Made by a program: the position numbers and the translations under genes. Shown piece after piece: positions 32,345 to 32,700 of a stretch of 32,700 nucleotides of DNA (its first letter is position 1; each line of letters starts with the position of its first letter). The notes below the pieces were generated by a model. The model was given only the letters and a program-made list of their open reading frames with translations. It was not told the DNA's origin and made no database searches. The DNA comes from Vulcanimicrobiota bacterium (GTDB taxonomy: Bacteria; Pseudomonadota; Gammaproteobacteria; Xanthomonadales; Rhodanobacteraceae): positions 1 through 32,700 of the forward strand of contig CAJCJD010000161.1 in the NCBI GenBank assembly GCA_903970555.1. Reading direction: 5' to 3'.

Positions 32345-32700
32345 GTGCCCACTTACATGCATCCCGGCATCTATACTCAGGAAATTCCCGGCGGACACAG
32401 CATCCAGGGTGCCTCGACATCGGTCGCGGCCTTTATCGGCTTCGCGGAGAGCGGGCCTTACGAAGTACCCACGCTGATCACCAGTTGGAATGCCTATACG
32501 CGCCAATTCGGCAGCTTGAGCTGGTATGGCTTCATGCCTTGGGCGGTGTATGAGTTTTTCCAGGAAGGTGGCGCCAGTTGCTACATCGTTCGCGCCAAAC
32601 AGACCGGTTCCAGCCAGGGGAGGGCCGCTACCGCTAACGTGGGCGGTACGACGATCAACGCAGCCAGCATGGGAGCCTGGGGCAACCGTTTGCAGGTGTG
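32345..32700 (+). CDS. Contractile phage-tail sheath-like protein, N-terminal part
   Basis: The gene runs off the right edge, so only about 118 codons are visible. They read PGIYTQEIPGGHSIQGAST, then STSVAAFIGFAESGPYEVPT and AVYEFFQEGGASCYIVRAK. This is the N-terminal pattern of sheath proteins in contractile tails and in extracellular contractile injection systems, in which P-G-V-Y-V-E-E and G-V-S-T-S-V-A-A-F-x-G are conserved. GTG 32345 is the likely start, with GAGGA eight bases upstream; ATG 32357 is an alternative. It could be the first gene of a prophage tail, a tailocin or an injection system. Confidence 0.88.
   Translation, partial: MPTYMHPGIYTQEIPGGHSIQGASTSVAAFIGFAESGPYEVPTLITSWNAYTRQFGSLSWYGFMPWAVYEFFQEGGASCYIVRAKQTGSSQGRAATANVGGTTINAASMGAWGNRLQV

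Overview
The window is a GC-rich gammaproteobacterial chromosome segment. Protein style and gene content (RecQ, PiT, Skp/OmpH-like protein, OhrR/Ohr, many LysR regulators) suggest Xanthomonadales, probably the Dyella/Rhodanobacter/Luteibacter group. That placement is from memory of protein families, not from a search.

Layout. Positions 1-3850 hold housekeeping genes: the end of a PiT phosphate transporter, an unknown gene, an alkyltransferase-like (ATL) DNA repair protein, RecQ, and a small unknown gene. Positions 3988-8239 hold envelope and redox genes: a MliC-type lysozyme inhibitor lipoprotein, a divergent periplasmic thioredoxin/CcdA pair, a MASE1 membrane protein with a degenerate kinase-like tail, and an exported unknown protein. 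Positions 8240-9277 are gene-poor, with a likely orphan MbcA/ParS/Xre-type antitoxin domain. Positions 9278-11741 hold a MarR-DHA2 efflux operon behind a perfect inverted-repeat operator, then a SnoaL-like gene. Positions 12011-19222 are a mosaic of small exported proteins: OmpH/Skp-like, a DUF5996 protein, a Lys/Ala-rich periplasmic protein, a lipocalin-like protein, a LprI-type protein, a 5'-truncated S9 peptidase fragment and a GNAT acetyltransferase. Positions 19378-28905 are a redox and detoxification block of regulator-enzyme pairs: GST, LysR/FrnE-like DsbA, aldo-keto reductase/LysR, SDR, Ohr/LysR and Ohr/OhrR. Positions 28926-32176 hold a crotonase, a VOC protein, an isochorismatase-like hydrolase and another SnoaL-like protein.

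The genes form a stress and detoxification accessory region more than one pathway. The clearest circuit is OhrR (2-Cys type) with Ohr, where three copies of an ATCGCATGCGAT-like palindrome lie in the 350-bp intergenic region. A second Ohr about 1.6 kb away arose by local duplication (about 80% identical by hand count) but lacks these sites and instead faces a LysR gene.

Two phage-related traces stand out. One is a decayed terminase small-subunit fragment at about 24956-25105 (minus strand). The other is a GTG-started, contractile tail-sheath gene at 32345 that runs off the right edge; it may be the first gene of a prophage tail, tailocin or extracellular contractile injection system. No rRNA, tRNA, CRISPR array or intact insertion sequence was seen.
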